The position numbers and the translations under genes were made by a program. The notes under the pieces were generated by a model. It saw only the letters and a program-made list of their open reading frames with translations, searched no databases and was not told the origin of the DNA. This document shows positions 36,738 to 50,171 of a stretch of DNA of 64,000 nucleotides, one piece after another (within the stretch, counting starts at the first letter, position 1; each line of letters begins with the position of its first letter). The DNA comes from Neocallimastix lanati (nom. inval.) (taxonomy: Eukaryota; Neocallimastigomycota; Neocallimastigomycetes; Neocallimastigales; Neocallimastigaceae): contig JACVTC010000016.1 of assembly GCA_016946835.1 (NCBI GenBank), positions 642,501-706,500 of the forward strand. The letters run 5' to 3'.

Positions 36738-39700
36738 AATACTTTTATTTTATTTGAAACATAATATATATATTAATTTTAATTATTTAATTTTTTATTT
36801 TTTACTTTTTACTTTCTTTATTTGTTATCTTTTTTTTTTTTTTTTTGATTTTATTAAAACTACACTTACCCCATCTTTAACTCTTTGTTTAATACTGTTT
36901 AGATCCATTGGTTTCTTAATGATATCATAATAATCCGGTGCGTCTTCTACTTTAACTGGATTTAAGAAAACAGGTCCATATCTATGATTAGCAATATCAT
37001 TCCAAATCATTAAGATATTCTTTCTCCAACCTTTTAATTTATCATGCTCTATTTTACTTTGTGTAGATACTTCATTACTATGACCTTTTTTATTTGGATG
37101 ACTTGAGCTTGATTCTAATTAAAATAATAATAATTCATTGAAGAATATATATTAAAAAAGTACAAAAAATAAAATGTTTTTAATTTTATTATTTTAACAT
37201 TAATCTTTCTTTTTAAAGTATATAATTTTTATTTTCTATATTCAATTATTTCTAATATTTAAATAAATAACTTACCATTATCATTTCTTTTTCTTTTAAG
37301 ATTAACTATATATATAAATAATTTAATTATATATATAATTTTTTAAAAATAAATATATAAATAATTTATTAATTAATATTATTACTATTATTTATTTGTT
37401 TATTTATTTATTATAATTATTTATTATTATTGTGGTTATAATTATTATCCACTACTACTATTATTATTATTATTATTATTTACTATTATTATTTACTATT
37501 ATTATTATTAACTTTTTATTTATTATAATAATTTATTACCTGAAGTAGAATTTGATGAAAATGAAGATCCTGAAAGTTCTGTATCTCTAAGTGATGATTT
37601 TTTAGATCTAGTTACCGGCGGTTCTTCATAACTTTTTTTCTTTTCTTGAGCATGAGTTTTAACTTCTTCTTTTATATCTTTCTTTATTTCCTTTTTCTCT
37701 TCTTTTGTTTCAACTACTTTTTCTGATTGTTTATGTCTTCTTGAAGATCTTAATACTCTTGATTCAAATTCAGGAACTTCTTTTTCTTTTTCCTTTTCCT
37801 TTTCTTCTTCTTTTTCTATCTCCTTCTCCTTTTCCCTTTCCTTCTCTCTTTCTAATTCTTTATCTTTTTCCTTCTCTCTTTCTTTTTTCTTTTCCTTCTC
37901 TTCCTCTTTCTCTTTATCCTTATTCTTATTCTTATCTTTTTCCTTATCTTTGCCTCTTTCCTTTTCATTAGATTTTGACCTTAATTTCATTGGTTTTTCA
38001 TCTTCTTCGCTTTCATCAGTCGATTCATCACTTATATAGGTATTAATATCATGAGAATCTTCCTTTTCACTATTATCTTTTAATTCTTCAAAACTCTGAA
38101 AACTTAATGCAGAACTACTTAAGAAACTACTACCTGAAATATCATTATTAAAATCATCTTCTTTTTTAATTGGTATGATTACGTCTTCATCTCTTGAGCC
38201 ATATTCAAGCTTTATCTTCTTTCTTGATTGACCTTCATAATTAAATAAAGACCTTAAATTACGTCTTGATGATACTGAGGCTGTATTTGATCTGGTTCTT
38301 TCTTCTAGTGAAGATGAGGTTTCAGTAGAAGATAGTCTATGTTTAAGATGTAACTTTAATACCTTTTTTTGTTCAGACGTTGATATTCTATCCTCACTAA
38401 CATTACTACGCCTCTTGTCTCTTCTTGAAGGGGTTTCTTTTTCATATTTAATTTTCTTATAATCTATAAAACTTGATTCGTCATCAGAACTTTCAACATA
38501 CCTTAAACTTCTTTTACTTCTATTTGATGTAATGTTCTTATTATTGGAAACACTATTACTAAAGCTTATACTACTATTATCATGTTTTTGTTGTGATGTT
38601 TTACTTTTATTTGATAAATTACTTTTCTTTAATATTTTCTTTAAATTAATGAGAGGTTCTTCTTCATCATCATTTTCATCATCATCATCATCTTCTTCTT
38701 CTTCTTCTTCTTCATCACCATTATCCTCTATTTCATCTTCTTTTTCCTTTTCTTCTTCTTCTTCTACTTCTTCTTTACCTTCCTCCTTTTCCTTTCCTTT
38801 CTCTTTTTCCTTTTCTTTTTCTTTCTCGTTTACTTTTTCTTCTTCATTATTTCCATCTCCATCTTCTATCTCATCTTCATTTTGTTCTTCAGTTTCCCCT
38901 TTTATTAATGTTTTCTTTTCTATTTTTTCTTCTTCTTCCTCCTGTTTCTCTTCCTGTTCTTCCTCCTTAATCTTTAATTTCTTTCTTTCTTCATTATCCT
39001 TATTAAGATTTTCTTCATTTTTATCTTCATAATTTTTCTTTAATTTTTTATCTTCTTTACCTCTTTTCTTTATTTCTTCCTTATCTTTTATCACTGATTC
39101 TTTTACTCCTTCTTTATCTATATGATCCTTTTCACTAATTCTTTCTTTGATTTTTTTGTTCCTGATATTCACTCTTCTTCCAATGGAATCATTCTCATCT
39201 TCACTCTCTTCTTGAATTTCATCCTCATTTTCATTCTTTTCTATTTTTTCTTGTTCATCTTCCTTACGTTCTTCTTTAATTAGCGACTTAGACTTTGTTT
39301 TCTTTTCATTATTTTCAATTTTCTCTTTAATTTCTTTCTCCTCATTATCATCTGGCTTTCGTGTTTCTATTGTTTCTTCTTCATCTACCTTATTTTCCTT
39401 TGTTTCATTTTCATTAATTCTCTTTATATTTGCCTCTTTTTCATCAACTTCATCTACACTTGTATCTTCTCCATTGACTTCATCTACATTTGTCCTATCA
39501 ACTTTATCTGCATTTATTTTCTTTTCTTCAATTTCATCTTCATTTATATCGTTTTCTCTTACTTCATCTATATTAATATCCTTTTCTTCAGCTTCAATTT
39601 CATTTGTTTCTTTTACACTAAAATCATTTACATTAGAATCCTTACCATCATTTTCAATTCCATTTGTTTCCATATGGTCATAATTTGTCTTACTTTTTAT

Positions 39701-42700
39701 TTCTTTATTATTTTCTTCTTTTATTCTACTTTCTTTTTCAACCTTTTCTTTTTCTTTTTCTTTTTCTTTTTCTTTTTCTTCTTTTTCTTCTTTTAGTTCT
39801 TCCCGAATTTCTTCATTAGATTTTTCTTTAATATCATCTTTTTCATTAGTAATTTTCATTTGATTTTCTTCTTCATTGCTATCTTCTTTACTATTCTTAT
39901 TTTCATCATTTTTCTTTTTATCAATAGTCTCTTGCTTACCTTCATCATTTTCATTTGTATTATCCTTTTCATCTAAATTTTCAGTTTCCATCTTGTTTTT
40001 ATCATCTTTCTCTTCTTTATTATTTAGCTCGTCTTTTAATGAATCATCATCCTTAGATTCTTTATCAATTTCCATACTACTTTCTTCATTTTTTGGTTTA
40101 TCATTTTCTTTTTCTTTCTCAGCTGTATCTATTTGTTGATTTTTTGAAAATTCACCTTCATCTTCTTTCACATTTGTATTTACTAGTTGGCTATTCTCTT
40201 CATTATTTTCTGGTGCTTTACTTGCTTTTCCTTCCTCATTTATATTCAATAGTTGATTACTTTCTTCATTTTTATCCACATTATTCTCTTTTAATTCAAT
40301 TTCATTCTTTTCATTTATTTTTTCTTTTACATTAGCATCTTCCTCTTCTTCTTTTTCTTCTTTATTAGTTTTTGTATCTCTTATATTTACATTTTCGTTC
40401 GAATCTTTATTTAATTCTTCTTTATGATCTTCCTGTTTGATATCTTCTTGAATGACACTTTCATTCTCAATGTCCATATTACTTTCTTCTCCTTCAGTTT
40501 TTTCTATTTCTTTATCAGTTATTTCATTTATACTTTTTTCTTCATTATCTTCTTCCATAAGATCTTCTTTATTTTCTTTTTCATCATCGCTTTTTATTTG
40601 TTCATCTTCTTTTTCTTTACTCTTGTGATCTATAGAAACCTTAATATCATTAATAGCTGACTTTGATGATTTTTCTTCTTGAACATCTTCGATTTTACCA
40701 TTATCATTTTTATTGTTTTTGTTTCTATCCTTAATAACTACTATTTTATTTTTATTTTCTTCATCTATTTGTTCATTCTTACTATTATTATCCTTAATGC
40801 TCTCTTCATCTTTAATAACAGTTTTATCATCATTCTCAATTACATTATCATGTTTTCCTTCATTAATCTTTTCAATTATATTATTTTCTTCTTTAAGAAT
40901 TATTTTATTTTGTCCAATATTAACTTCATCAAGATTATCTTTTTTAATATTTTTATCAATTATATCTCCCTCTTTATTTATATTACTTTCTTCCTCATTA
41001 TCGATTTTATCTTCAATTTTATCTGATATCTCTACTTCTTCACGAGTATTTTCTTTATTGATTTTTTCATTCTCTTCACTTTCTTTATTTATAGTTTGAT
41101 CCTTATTTTCTAATTCAATAGTATTGTTTTTATCTTCTTCTTTATTCATTTCAACATTCTCTTCTTTTTCAATATCTTTCACTATCGCATTATCGTCATT
41201 TTTATTAACATCTTCTTTTTCTTCCTCATTTTCATTCTTTTGTAAAGTATTATTTTTATCTTTATCTTCGGAAGATTTTTCTTTTTGTTCATAATCAAGA
41301 ATATCATTATTAAGACTGCTTTTATTTTCTTTTATTTCATCTTCTTTTATCTTTTCTCCTTTTAATAGATCTTGTTTAGTTTTTTCTTCTTTTACTTTGT
41401 CTTCTTCCATGATATCTTCCTTTATTTTATCTTCTTTTATCTTATCTTTTATTTTTTCTTCTTTCATTTCATCTTCTTCCATTTTATTTTGTTTTGTTTT
41501 ATTTTGCTCTATTTTATCTTCATTCACTTTATCTTTCTCTACTTTATCTTCATTCATTTTATCTTTCTCTATTTTATTTTCTTTTATTTTATCTTGCTCC
41601 ATTTTATCCTCTTTTATTATATTATTTTCTATTTTATTTTCTTTTATTTTATCCTCTTTTATTTGGTCTTCATCCATACTATCGATTTCCATTGATTTTT
41701 CACTTATATCTTCTTCGCTCATTTCATCTTCTTTTAATTTAGTATCATTTATTAAATCATTTTTTATTGTATCACTTTCTGATATATTATCATTTTTATT
41801 TTCATCAACTTTAATTTTATCTTCTACTTCAGTTATTCCATGTGATTCTTTATTTAATGATGATTTTAACAATGTTTTAGACTTTAAAACCTCTAGTTTT
41901 TTATCATCATTATTATTTTCCTTATGAATTAAAGTTTCTTTATTTTCATGTTTTTCTTTATCATTCTTAATTAAACTTTCTTCATCATCATTTTTATTGA
42001 CTTCCACAGTTTTATTAAATATTTTTGTCAATTCATCTTTATTCTTATCTACAACATCAATAACTTTCTCTTCATTCATTGTTAAATCCGGTATTGTATT
42101 TTTCCTTTTATCATCAACATTTATTATTTCTTCATTTTCAGCATTCTTCTTGGTATCATTCTCTATTCCAATTATTGATTTTTCTTTTTCTTTTAGAATA
42201 TTTTTAGAATCTTTCAGATCACCTTCTTCTTCACTGGGATTTAATTGTTTTTCTTTCTCTTTATTATTAATTAAATCAACTTTCATAATACCTACAGTTT
42301 CTTTTTCATGAGTATTATCATTTTCATTGATTTCTTTATTATTATTTGTTACAACTTTTTCATTTTCAGTAGTACCTTTGTTATTACCCTTGGCATCATT
42401 TTCTTTATTAATATTTATACTAATTTCCGTTTTACTTTTCATTTCATCTTTTGTTATTATGTTTTCGAGATTATCTTTTATTTTATCATCTTTATTACCT
42501 TCATCATTATTTCTTTCAATATTCTTCATTTCATCATTCTTTTCATTATTACGATCAAACTCTTTACTACCTATATCCATATTCTCATTCTCTTTTGACG
42601 GTATCCTAATATTATCTATTTTATTATTTTTATTTTCAACAGTTTCTAATTTGATTTTTATATTTTCTTTCTCAAGTTTAATATTCTCTATATCTTCCAT

Positions 42701-44611
42701 TGAATCCTCTGTATTTTCAATATCAATAATGATATCGCTTTCATCCTCATCATTATTTATTATCTCTTCTGAATTATTTAAATTTTTCTTTTCAATATTT
42801 TCTATAATTTCATTTTTATCGGTATTATCATTGATTTTTATATTATCACTACGATTAACTTTTAATTCAGTATCTAGAAAAATATTTATAATATTTAAAA
42901 AAAAAAAAATTGATTTAAATTAAATATATATATATTTCCAAATTATAAATAAGTTATTATCAATATTGAAATTAAGTATTTACCTCTTTTGGTAATGACC
43001 ATTTTTTCATTATCATTTATTGATATCACATCTTTTTTATCCATATTCTGAAGAATATTTTCTTTTACTTTTTTACTATTTTTTTCTGATTCTGTTTTTA
43101 TTTTATCCTTGTTCACCTGAATGGCCACATTATTATGACTATCTGTTTTTAGTGATAAATTATCAGTTTTACCAGTATCAATAATATCAACTTTCTTTGA
43201 ATTAATAGATGATTCATTTTTATTAATTATTTGACTATTATTTTTATCTTCTTCTGATTTTTCTTTTTCTATTTTTTCTTTATTATTCTTATTTTCATCT
43301 ATTTCTTCATTTTTTTTATCATTTACCATTTTTTTACTATCAGATTTAATATTTATATGGAATTTTATGGTATTTTTAGTTTGTACTGCCGATATTGAAG
43401 TAATGATTTCTTTCTCATTACTCTTTTCTTTCATTGGAGTTTCTGAAGATTTTGCCTCCTTACTATTTAAAGAAGTTTGAGTATCAATTATTTTTGATTC
43501 TAATTCAATATTATCAACATTTTTATCATTAATTTTAGTATCTATTGTTTTGTTCTTATCATCATTTCTTTCCGATAATACAGTATTTCTATCTTCAGAT
43601 TTCTTACTATTTAAATCTTTAGTTATTGATTTATTTTTTTCTTTACTATTTTTTTTGTTATCCAAATTTGAATTATCAGATACTGAAACATTATTACTGT
43701 TATTTAATGTGGCTGGCTTTAAATTTTCTTCCTCTTTTTTAGTTTTGGAGTCTAATTTCTCTACTTTATTTAATTCTTTACTTTTAGAAGATATTTCATC
43801 GTCTAATTTATTATTAGAATTTTTATCTTTATCCTTTTCTAGTTTGATCTTATTATCGTTGATTTCTCTTATATTATTTTCATTTTCATTCTTTTTATTA
43901 TCCAACTCTTTTCTAATATTTTCTGTAATGTTTTTATTATCTACTTTATCTTTTTCTACTAGATTTTTATTTATCAAATCAGAATCTTTTAATGATTTTG
44001 ATTGATTTATTTCATTTAATTCTTCTATTAATCTACTATCCCATTTACCTTCTTTAATTTCATGGATTTCTTTTTTTAATTTTCTATGGAATAATACAAT
44101 ATTAATATTAATGAATTTATATATATATATTATATATTTATTACATTTATTATATTTTTTACTACTTACAAGAAATTTTTTCTATTTAATTCTAATTCAT
44201 CTTGTAATTGCCTTGAACGTTTTTGCAATAATTTATTAGTTAATTGTTTTACTTTTGGTATAATTGCTCTATATATTAAATATAAAAATAAAATATAATA
44301 AAATAATATTTAATATATATTTTAAATTTCAAAATTATTACTATTAGTTAATAGTAGTATTTTGTAGTATTTAAAAATAATTACATTTTTTCTTCAGATT
44401 TTATATATTCATTAAGTAATGAATTAAATTTTTGTTGACAATTTGTTTGTGAAAAAACTTCTTTTCCTTCTTCTGATTCTAGATTTTTTGTTAAAATTCT
44501 TGAAATATCTTTCCAATGATCTTCACCAAATTTTAAAAAAGCTTGAACTAAAACTATACATTCATAAGTAGACCATTTATATTCATTTGAAGACGTTGAA
44601 TTTGTCATCAT
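36413..44611 (-). CDS. BRD8-like SANT/bromodomain protein, 8 exons, 2428 aa
   Basis: Minus-strand exons are 44611-44385, 44268-44170, 44083-42984, 42873-37540, 37305-37276 (30 nt), 37114-36870 and 36664-36413, plus the junctions between them (seven coding blocks and six GT-AG introns). The N-terminus carries a SANT/Myb-like segment (YKWSTYECIVLVQAFLKFG, HWKDISRILTK), then coiled-coil helices continuing KEGKWDSRLIEELNEI. Residues about 135-2100 are low complexity, rich in Lys, Glu, Asp and Asn, with a pentapeptide KIKED-like repeat and EK runs likely to form single alpha helices. The C-terminus is a bromodomain (about 2285-2395): WNDIANHRYGPVFLNPV, DYYDIIKKPMDL and the acetyl-lysine Asn2368 in MYNQED. 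SANT first and bromodomain last is the layout of BRD8/Bdc1, a NuA4 acetyltransferase subunit. Human BRD8 is about half this length. The link to NuA4 is family-based inference. Confidence 0.85.
37790..37960 (-). repeat. Lys/Glu-coding hexamer tract in BRD8-like gene
   Basis: Plus-strand CTTTTC/CTTTTT hexamers encode alternating Glu and Lys (EKEKEK, EREKEREK) near the end of the low-complexity region. Similar tracts lie near 38765-38825 and 39740-39785. The pattern suits a stable single alpha helix. Confidence 0.7.
41335..41700 (-). repeat. 15-bp-period coding repeat in BRD8-like gene
   Basis: The minus strand encodes tandem five-residue units of the form K-I-K-E-D / K-I-E-K-D / K-M-N-E-D. The underlying DNA on the plus strand is TCTTCTTTTATTTTA-like. 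It is a frame-preserving coding minisatellite. Confidence 0.8.
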
Positions 44612-45410
44612 TTCCTTTATTTAATTTTTAATATTTTTATTTATATTTTAATTTATAAATGCAATAATAAAAAATTGAAATAATGGAAATAATTATTTTA
44701 TTATATTTTTTTTTTGTTTGTTTGTTTGTTTTATTTTTATTGAATTATTAATTATAATTTATTGATTTTATTTTAATTATGTAATTCAAAAATAATTATG
44801 ATTTTTTATAATCAAATGTAAAGTTAATAGCAAAATGTATATATTATTCTTAAATAATAAATTATTGGTATCTTTAAGTAATAATTATTTGATTAAACTT
44901 ATTTATTAATGATTTATTTTTCTATAATACAAAAAATTAAAGTCCAACTATTCTGTAATTGAAAAGATCAATGATTTTCAAATTTTTTATTATTGATAAA
45001 TATATATATATTTTAAGTTAACTATTTATAAAATCCTTATTTTTATTAAAAATCCCTTTCAAATTTATTTAAATCTACACAAATGTATTTATATTTTTGA
45101 TATTAAATAATAAATTCATTATTTATTTAAAATATAATTAATATTAAAATTAAAATTTATGGTATATATAAAAAATATAAATTAAAATTAAATTATCACA
45201 TCACTTTCAAAAGTTATGAATACATTAATTTAAATATATAAAATTAAAATATAAATATTAAATAAATATAAACTATAAATTTCTTTATAATAGTTTTATA
45301 TTTTTATTATGAGTTTATATGTATTATTGTTATTATTGTTAATATTGTTAATTCAAATAATGTGTTTTCAATCTTTAATTTTATATTTACTTAATAAGTA
45401 TTTTATATTT

Positions 45411-45445
<35 letters not shown>

Positions 45446-45650
45446 AACATAAAAAAAAAATAAATATATAAAAAAAATTTTTTTTTTTCTATAAATTTCT
45501 GTGTTTTTTTTTTTTTTTTTTTTTTTTTTTTTGTAAAAAAAAAAAAATTAATATAAAATTAATATTATTGATGATGATTCTACACAACAATAAAATATTA
45601 TTTAAATATATATATATTTATATAAATATATATTTAATTAATAAATTTAA

Positions 45651-45681
<31 letters not shown>

Positions 45682-45723
45682 CTTTATATTCGAAAATATT
45701 TATACTTATTTATTACTATTAAT

Positions 45724-45762
<39 letters not shown>

Positions 45763-46184
45763 TTAATTTATTTATTAATTTATTTTTTATGTATTCATTT
45801 ATTTAATATTTATTATTTATTATTTTTATTATTTATTTTTAGTATTTATTTATTTATTATATTATTAATATTATTAATTATTTATTTATTTACTTATTTA
45901 TATAATAATAAATTAATTATTCATAAATTTATTAATTAATCATTTATTTATTATTTACTATTAATAATTAATTATTTATCTATTTCATATTAAAAAAATA
46001 TATAAAATTTTATATAAATATTTTTTAATATATTTCAGTATATTATAATATATATTTTATAATAAATTATTTTCAAAAAATTAAATTGATATATAAAAAT
46101 TTTCTATTACATTTAATGTAAAAAAAACCTTTCATAAATTATAAATAAAATTGAAAAATTCATTCATCATAATATGATTTATAT

Positions 46185-46500
46185 TGTCTCTAATTCTACT
46201 CACTCTATATGTTTTCATTCTATGTATGTAAGATATGCAAAGAATATTATAATACATTACATAGACTAACAAATCCAGTTAACTGAGAGGAACGTAAGCA
46301 GTCGTTGACCTGATGAAAAGCATGGAAGTTTACTAATTTAGTTCCAGCCACATTTTTGCACATGTGACTAGTATGAGATATCATATCATTCAGTACTATC
46401 CTTGCTTAGCGATTAATAAATGAAGGTAGAACTAGTATGACCAATTAGCAAGTATTATGGCTGTTTAATACAATATATAAGCTTGTGGTGACTCGTATAT
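46185..46500 (+). other. Unidentified higher-GC island, possible transposon relic
   Basis: About 300 bases with far more G and C than the flanks and no simple repeats, so it is probably decayed coding or RNA sequence. One plus-strand frame has Cys-Thr-Cys (46357-46365) and His at 46387, followed by a hydrophobic run and further on SKYYGCLIQYI. That weakly recalls the CxC...CxH SWIM finger of Mutator-like transposases. A hairpin at 46278-46309 (GTTAAC/GTTGAC) is also present. No firm identity. Confidence 0.3.
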
Positions 46501-46704
46501 ATTGAAAAGTATATATAATAATAATAATTAAAAAAACGAGAATAAAAAAAATGAAAATAAAAAGAATTAAATAAAATGAAAATATATAAAATGAAAATAA
46601 ATAAATAAATAATGATTGTTTAATTTGTTTAATTATATTTTCTAAATATCTTATATTAGAGTTTATTAATTTTCTAATGTTTTCAATGGCTTATTAATTA
46701 ATAT

Positions 46705-46735
46705 ATTTCAATATAACTAATAGTTATATTGAAAT
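46705..46735. repeat. 15-bp perfect palindrome
   Basis: ATTTCAATATAACTA at 46705-46719 and its reverse complement at 46721-46735 are separated by a single A. Confidence 0.85.
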
Positions 46736-47727
46736 TAAATAAAAAAGAAATGTCCGGAAAATTAATTCTAAAAAAATAAAATTTTCATTTGAAAATTTTG
46801 ATATTCACCTTAACAGTTTAATTTTTCAATAAATATATGAAATATTATATATTAATAATATTTTTACTCTAAATAGCATGATTCTAATTATGAATAGGCT
46901 TTCCTTCAATAATAAAGTTAAAAATTAGTATATATAAACAAAAATAAAAAAAAAATAAAAAAAAAATAATGAACAAGAACAAAATATAAAAAAAGTAAAT
47001 ATTTATAAAATTGTATTTAATACTGATTTTGATTAACTAAAATAGTTGCGTATTTAAATCTTAAAAAAGAAAAATATTAATAAGGTTATGAAACTTAAAT
47101 TATAATATATATAAAAGAAATTTAATAAACTTTTATTTTATTTATATATTAAAGAGTTATTTTCGATTACATGAATTATTTATACCTTATAAATTATATT
47201 TTTAATTTAATTAAAACGAAAAAATATTTACATAAAATTTTAGTAAAGCAATCACAGATTTACCTTTTTTACTTTATGTATTAAAAAATTTTTTTTTAAC
47301 ATAGTTTTATTATTTCAGTAAAAAAAAAAAAAAAAAAAAAAAAAAGGAAATAAGACTTTTTAAAAAAAATTTCTTTTTTTTTTTTTTTTTGTTATTGAAT
47401 ATATTACAATGAATTGAAATTCTTTGAAATCATGTAATATTTATTTTAAATGTGCTACTAATAATATTAATAAAAAATTTTAATAAATGATATTAATATT
47501 TATATTAGTATAAAATTTTAAAATTAAAACATATTATAATATTTTTTAATTATAATATACTTTATTATAATCTATAAAAAGCTGTTTTGCTTTTTATTGA
47601 TTGAAATTTCTGAAAACTAATGATATTTTAAAATTATTAAATATTATTTTTATTCTCCTTATTAACAATAAAAATTTAATGTACTGAAATTATAATATTA
47701 AAAATATTTAATATTTAATTTAGATAT

Positions 47728-47776
47728 AACATTATTAAATTGTATATTAGTAAATAATATACAATTTAATAATGTT
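47728..47776. repeat. 22-bp perfect hairpin
   Basis: 47728-47749 and 47755-47776 are exact reverse complements with a 5-base loop. It lies among transposon debris. Confidence 0.85.
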
Positions 47777-47976
47777 TTATAAAAGTTTTCTTGTTTTATA
47801 ATAATATTATGTTTTGATCTTGCTATTAATGAGGGCAAGAACTATAACAAAACCATGACATATATGGTTTCGACAACTATAGTTTATTCCTACTCTACCT
47901 ATTCTACACATATTATTGCTTTTTCATAATTTAAAGAAATACTTGTTGAAATTGAAACAGTTGTACTATTTTAGTT

Positions 47977-48009
<33 letters not shown>

Positions 48010-48739
48010 TTTATTGATATATTACAATTATTTTTTAACTCTATAATATTCATTAATATATATATTTGTTATTTTTAGAAATTTACTAATTTTTTACTCA
48101 TTATTTCATTTGTATTATTTCTATTAGAAAATTAGTATTTTTAGTTTAAATTTTCATTTAACATTTATGCAATATTTTTATTTTTATTATATTTTTAAAT
48201 ATTAAAATAGTGTATTACAAATAATTAGGATATATGATAATAATATATAGCTTGTACAGTTAAAATAATATATTTAAATTATGTATTTAATATATTAAAT
48301 TATGTTCAATTAAATACAATTTTATGAATATAAAAAATATTAAATCATTTATTATTAAATAATAAGTCCTTTTAAACAAATAAAAAACCTTAGTAAAAAA
48401 GCAGATATTTATTTTATAATTTTTTGTCGGATTAAGAGTTTCAATAACTCTTTAGTATTTTTAGTTATTTAACTATAGGTTAAAAGTATTTTAAGTAATA
48501 TAGAAATTATTCATAATTAGAATTATTGATTGATTTACTAATCAACCAAATAAATAAATAAATAAAACTATATTTTAGTATTTAAGTAGTAAATTAACAG
48601 AAACATTTAAATAAAGATTATCGAGATAATTATTCACTGTATGGACTACGTCTTAACGGAGACAAACTACGAAGACTGATATGAGGACTTTAAATTAGAA
48701 TTAGGGTTGCTGGGTATGGGGAGTACATTGAAAAAAATA

Positions 48740-49115
48740 CTATTACTCTCATAAAGCCACCAAGTATAAAGTATTTTATTAGCCTCAGGACCAATAGTTT
48801 GAACGTCAAGACAACAACAATCAGTAACAAGATCTACTTCAGAAACAGAATATATTGTTCTTTCTGAAGCTGAAGCAAATGGTTTATAGATAAAAAATAC
48901 ACTTAATGAAACATTCAAAAAGAAATTTGTAATAAACATAAATGAAGACAACAGAGCATTTTTATTTGCCATTGAAAATTATACCATTATTAAAAAACTT
49001 AGACATGTTATTATCATGACGAAAATTATTCAAGAAATAATAAAAATAACAAAATGACAATTCAAAAATTTAGGGGTGCTAATGAGTTCATTTGGCATTG
49101 ACAGCTTGGTCATTT
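48740..49115 (+). pseudogene. copia RNase H remnant
   Basis: One frame reads LLASGPIV*TSRQQQSVTRS then TSETEYIVLSEAEANGL*IK, and further INEDNRAFLFA and LRHVIIMTKIIQE. These are the copia RNase H blocks (ISW-S-K-Q, the STEAEY active-site segment, EDNQ-A, H-KHID). The two in-frame stops, TGA at 48800-48802 and TAG at 48887-48889, both fall where copia proteins have tryptophan. Confidence 0.8.
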
Positions 49116-49149
49116 CTACTAGAAATACTTAAAGGATTATTTAAATATG

Positions 49150-49625
49150 AACAAAGATAATAACAATATGTATGATGGTTGTAAAATCGTCAAAATAAAA
49201 AGGTATCAACGCTTTAAAATACCATCAAGAGTCAAGAAGAAATTTGAAATAATATATTCAGAAATAATTGAACCAATTAATATTTCTTATAGTTGAAAAA
49301 GGCTTTTACTAAAAATTATTAATTAATACTTAAGAAAGTTGTGGGAATTACTTATGAAAAGTAGATCAGAAGTAATTTTATATGCAAATTATATTTAAAA
49401 CCAAGTTCCACATTCTGGAATTCATAATATAACACCTGATGAAGTTTATTATGAAGAAATAGTTAAAATACATCATATTAAAGTTTTTGATTGTATCGAA
49501 TTTCATTTAAATAATAATTCAAGAAAAATAAAATTTGCTCCTAATTCTAAAAAGATATATCTTTAGGATTCAGGGAAAAAATTAGAAACATATTATTATA
49601 GACTTCAATGACCATTCTATAAGTA
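49150..49625 (+). pseudogene. copia integrase remnant
   Basis: From about 49390 the plus strand reads NQVPHSGIHNITPDEVYYEE, then HHIKVFDCIEFHLNN, KFAPNSKKIYL* and ETYYYRLQ. These correspond to the end of the copia integrase core (N-P-S..-K-TP-E-WYG-KP, HLKVFGC, KL-P-S-K-IFVGY). The preceding 200 bases show weaker traces. Stops are present. It follows the RNase H relic directly, the reverse of copia order. Confidence 0.75.
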
Positions 49626-50171
49626 TTAATAATATGGGTTATTCACCATATCAATATATTTAAATTAAATAAACGAATAAACAAACAAAATGAAAACACA
49701 AAACTTATTTAAACATAGTTATATTTTTAAATTTTAACAGAATTATTTATTTATTTAATAATTAAATTTTAATAAACTTTTTTAATTTCATTTTACATAT
49801 TTTTATAAATAAATTAATGAGATTACTCAACATAATTAAAAACAAAAAATTTAACCAAAAAAAGAAAAAACTTCTATCAATAATAATGTGTCAATTGAAC
49901 CATAATCTTATATCCAGGTTGATTTGTTATTGTTATTTGAAGTTGTGTAATTATTATTATCATTATTATTAATATAATTAATATTATCTAATTAATACAT
50001 AATTAATTATTAAAATGAAAATTGTAATTTTAAAAAAAATTTTAAGATTATTATTATTATTATTGAAATTTTTATTTAATTTATTTTTATCATTATAATT
50101 GTTAAGGCTCTTAATAGATTTATTTAAGTTATTTAGAAATTAAGAATGTGGTGCATTTTATATAATATAAT

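Noticed and set aside
37705-42923. Many plus-strand ORFs of 80-198 codons rich in Ser, Phe, Leu and Ile
   Set aside because: They are the antisense of the Lys/Glu/Asp-rich exon of the BRD8-like gene, where GAA/AAA/GAT codons read backwards as TTC/TTT/ATC and rarely give stops.
45568-45939. 123-codon plus-strand hydrophobic ORF
   Set aside because: It translates TTTA/ATTT repeats and a poly-A tract and has no coding composition.
46278-46309. Hairpin with GGAA and AAGCAG resembling helix 8 of SRP RNA
   Set aside because: The stem next to the loop does not pair as in SRP domain IV, and no Alu domain or long helix 5 is visible on either side.
46425-46470. Minus-strand TTGCTAATTG, a match to a piece of U4 snRNA
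   Set aside because: Only ten bases match; the U4 5' stem-loop and Sm site are absent.
48667-48972. 101-codon minus-strand ORF with membrane-like stretches
   Set aside because: It is antisense to the copia RNase H relic, and the plus-strand frame matches conserved copia blocks.
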